From Quisquiliibacterium transsilvanicum (lineage in GTDB: Bacteria > Pseudomonadota > Gammaproteobacteria > Burkholderiales > Burkholderiaceae_E): 64,000 bases of DNA. The stretch is from the NCBI RefSeq assembly GCF_014202215.1, contig NZ_JACHGB010000007.1:62001-126000 (forward strand), read 5' to 3'. Shown here one piece after another: positions 62,884 through 64,000 of this stretch. Position numbers and translations under genes: made by a program. The notes under the pieces are model-generated. The model worked only from the letters and a program-made list of their open reading frames with translations, had not been told where the DNA came from and searched no databases. Within the stretch, counting starts at the first letter, position 1, and every line of letters starts with the position of its first letter.

Positions 62884-64000
62884 ATGAACATCGATCCCGC
62901 CATCTTCAAGGCCTACGACATCCGCGGCATTGTCGACCGCACCCTCACCGAGGAGGCGGTGCGCGCCATCGGCCTGGCGCTGGGCTCCGTCGCCCGCGCG
63001 CAGGGCATCGACCGCGCAGTGGTGGGCCGCGACGGGCGGCTCTCCGGCCCAGCGCTGGCCGGCGCGCTCGCCGAGGGCTTCCGGGACGCCGGAGTGAGCG
63101 TGATCGACATCGGCCAGGTCACCACGCCCATCGTCTACTACGCCACCTACGAGCTGGGCACCGGCACCGGTGTGGCGGTCACCGGCAGCCACAACCCGCC
63201 CGAATACAACGGGCTGAAGATGATGATCGGCGGCGACGCGCTCTACGGCGACGCCATCCAGGACCTGCGCGTGGCGATCGCCGAAGGCCGCTTCGCGCCG
63301 GTGGCGGCGGCGCAGCGCGGCGGGCTGTCGTCGCTGGACCTGCGCGAGCGCTACCTGGACCGCGTGGTGGGTGACGTGAAGCTGGCCCGCCCGATGAAGG
63401 TGGCGATCGACTGCGGCAACGGCGTGGCCGGGGCCTTTGCGCCCGAGCTCTTCCGCCGGCTGGGCTGCGAGGTCACCGAGCTGTTCTGCGAGGTGGACGG
63501 CACCTTCCCCAACCACCATCCGGATCCGGCCCACGCCGAGAACCTCGCGGACCTGCAGCGCAGCCTGCGCGAGACCGACTGCGAGATCGGCCTGGCCTTC
63601 GATGGCGACGGCGACCGCGTGGGCGTGGTCACGAAGAAGGGCGCCATCATCTTCCCGGACCGCCAGCTGATGCTGCTGGCCGCCGACGTGCTCTCGCGCA
63701 ACCCGGGCGCGCGGATCATCTACGACGTCAAGTGCACCCGCAACCTCGCGGGCTGGATACGCGAGCACGGCGGCGAGCCGCTGATGTGGCGCACCGGGCA
63801 TTCGCTGGTCAAGGCCAAGCTCAAGGAAACCGGTGCGCCGCTGGCCGGCGAGATGAGCGGCCACATCTTCTTCAAGGAGCGCTGGTACGGCTTCGACGAC
63901 GGCCTGTACGCGGCCGCCCGGCTGCTGGAGATTCTCTCGCGCCACGCCGACCCCGGTGCGGTGCTCGAGGCGCTTCCCGATTCGCCCACCACGCCCGAGC
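62884..64000 (+). CDS. Phosphomannomutase/phosphoglucomutase (AlgC type), 3' end outside window
   Basis: Interconverts hexose 6- and 1-phosphates, feeding GDP-mannose and UDP-glucose type donors for surface glycans. The visible 372 residues begin MNIDPAIFKAYDIRGIVD and include the phosphoserine loop TGSHNPPEYNG (about residue 101), the metal loop FDGDGDRVG (about 240) and the sugar-binding GEMSGHIFF (about 322). The rest lies beyond the window. It is divergent from the type I secretion operon across a 117-base gap, where I see no clear promoter boxes. Confidence 0.95.
   Translation, partial: MNIDPAIFKAYDIRGIVDRTLTEEAVRAIGLALGSVARAQGIDRAVVGRDGRLSGPALAGALAEGFRDAGVSVIDIGQVTTPIVYYATYELGTGTGVAVTGSHNPPEYNGLKMMIGGDALYGDAIQDLRVAIAEGRFAPVAAAQRGGLSSLDLRERYLDRVVGDVKLARPMKVAIDCGNGVAGAFAPELFRRLGCEVTELFCEVDGTFPNHHPDPAHAENLADLQRSLRETDCEIGLAFDGDGDRVGVVTKKGAIIFPDRQLMLLAADVLSRNPGARIIYDVKCTRNLAGWIREHGGEPLMWRTGHSLVKAKLKETGAPLAGEMSGHIFFKERWYGFDDGLYAAARLLEILSRHADPGAVLEALPDSPTTPE

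Overview
The window is very GC-rich and densely coded. Many neighbouring genes overlap by 4 bp (ATGA, GTGA or TTGA). The block algH-ruvX-pyrR-pyrB-pyrC'-plsC, the ChpA/PilL-type chemosensory kinase and the general style point to a betaproteobacterium, probably Burkholderiales. This is inferred from gene order and protein style only. I saw no rRNA, tRNA, CRISPR array, insertion sequence or prophage. No stretch over about 300 bases lacks a gene.

Layout. 1-4632: 3' part of a ChpA/PilL-type hybrid kinase, ended by a clear terminator. 4753-11231: tripartite RND efflux operon with its TetR-family regulator as last gene and a palindromic operator over the promoter. 11329-12597: AAA_14/DUF4143 ATPase behind a long palindrome, convergent with a photolyase (12570-14114). 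14239-18898: algH, ruvX and a pyrimidine block that includes a dihydroorotase-like protein lacking metal ligands, then an acyltransferase. 19168-22527: Calx-beta repeat surface protein, followed by a vapB antitoxin with a broken vapC. 22967-25968 (minus): GT2, WecA-like transferase and ApaH. 26025-39643: a polysaccharide locus of the ABC-transporter type (wzm, wzt with C-terminal domain, tandem methyltransferase, glycosyltransferases, wecB, PIG-L-GT2 fusion, GNAT and membrane acyltransferase). 39640-40317: a Crp/Fnr-family regulator. 40389-44769: a FecR / CHASE2 / TPR-plus-barrel operon. 44886-52721: a 2611-residue, cysteine-free, RTX-type surface-layer-like protein. 52862-58060: a tightly coupled ATP-grasp / AMP-ligase / GT4 / small-protein operon that I cannot match to a known pathway. 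58127-62745 (minus): a complete type I secretion system (TolC, HlyD, ABC). 62884-end: phosphomannomutase/phosphoglucomutase, cut by the window edge.

How the parts may work together. From about 19 kb onward almost everything concerns the cell surface. One group makes, caps and exports a glycan (WecA, WecB, glycosyltransferases, Wzm/Wzt, methyltransferase, sugar-phosphate mutase). A second is a giant secreted protein with its likely exporter. A third is an envelope-sensing or outer-membrane module (FecR/CHASE2/barrel). The giant RTX protein and the Calx-beta protein share a module of about 175 residues, at the N-terminus of one and the C-terminus of the other; it is a good candidate for a common surface-anchoring unit. 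The ATP-grasp/AMP-ligase/GT4 operon lies between the giant protein and its exporter and is the best candidate for an undescribed surface-modification system.
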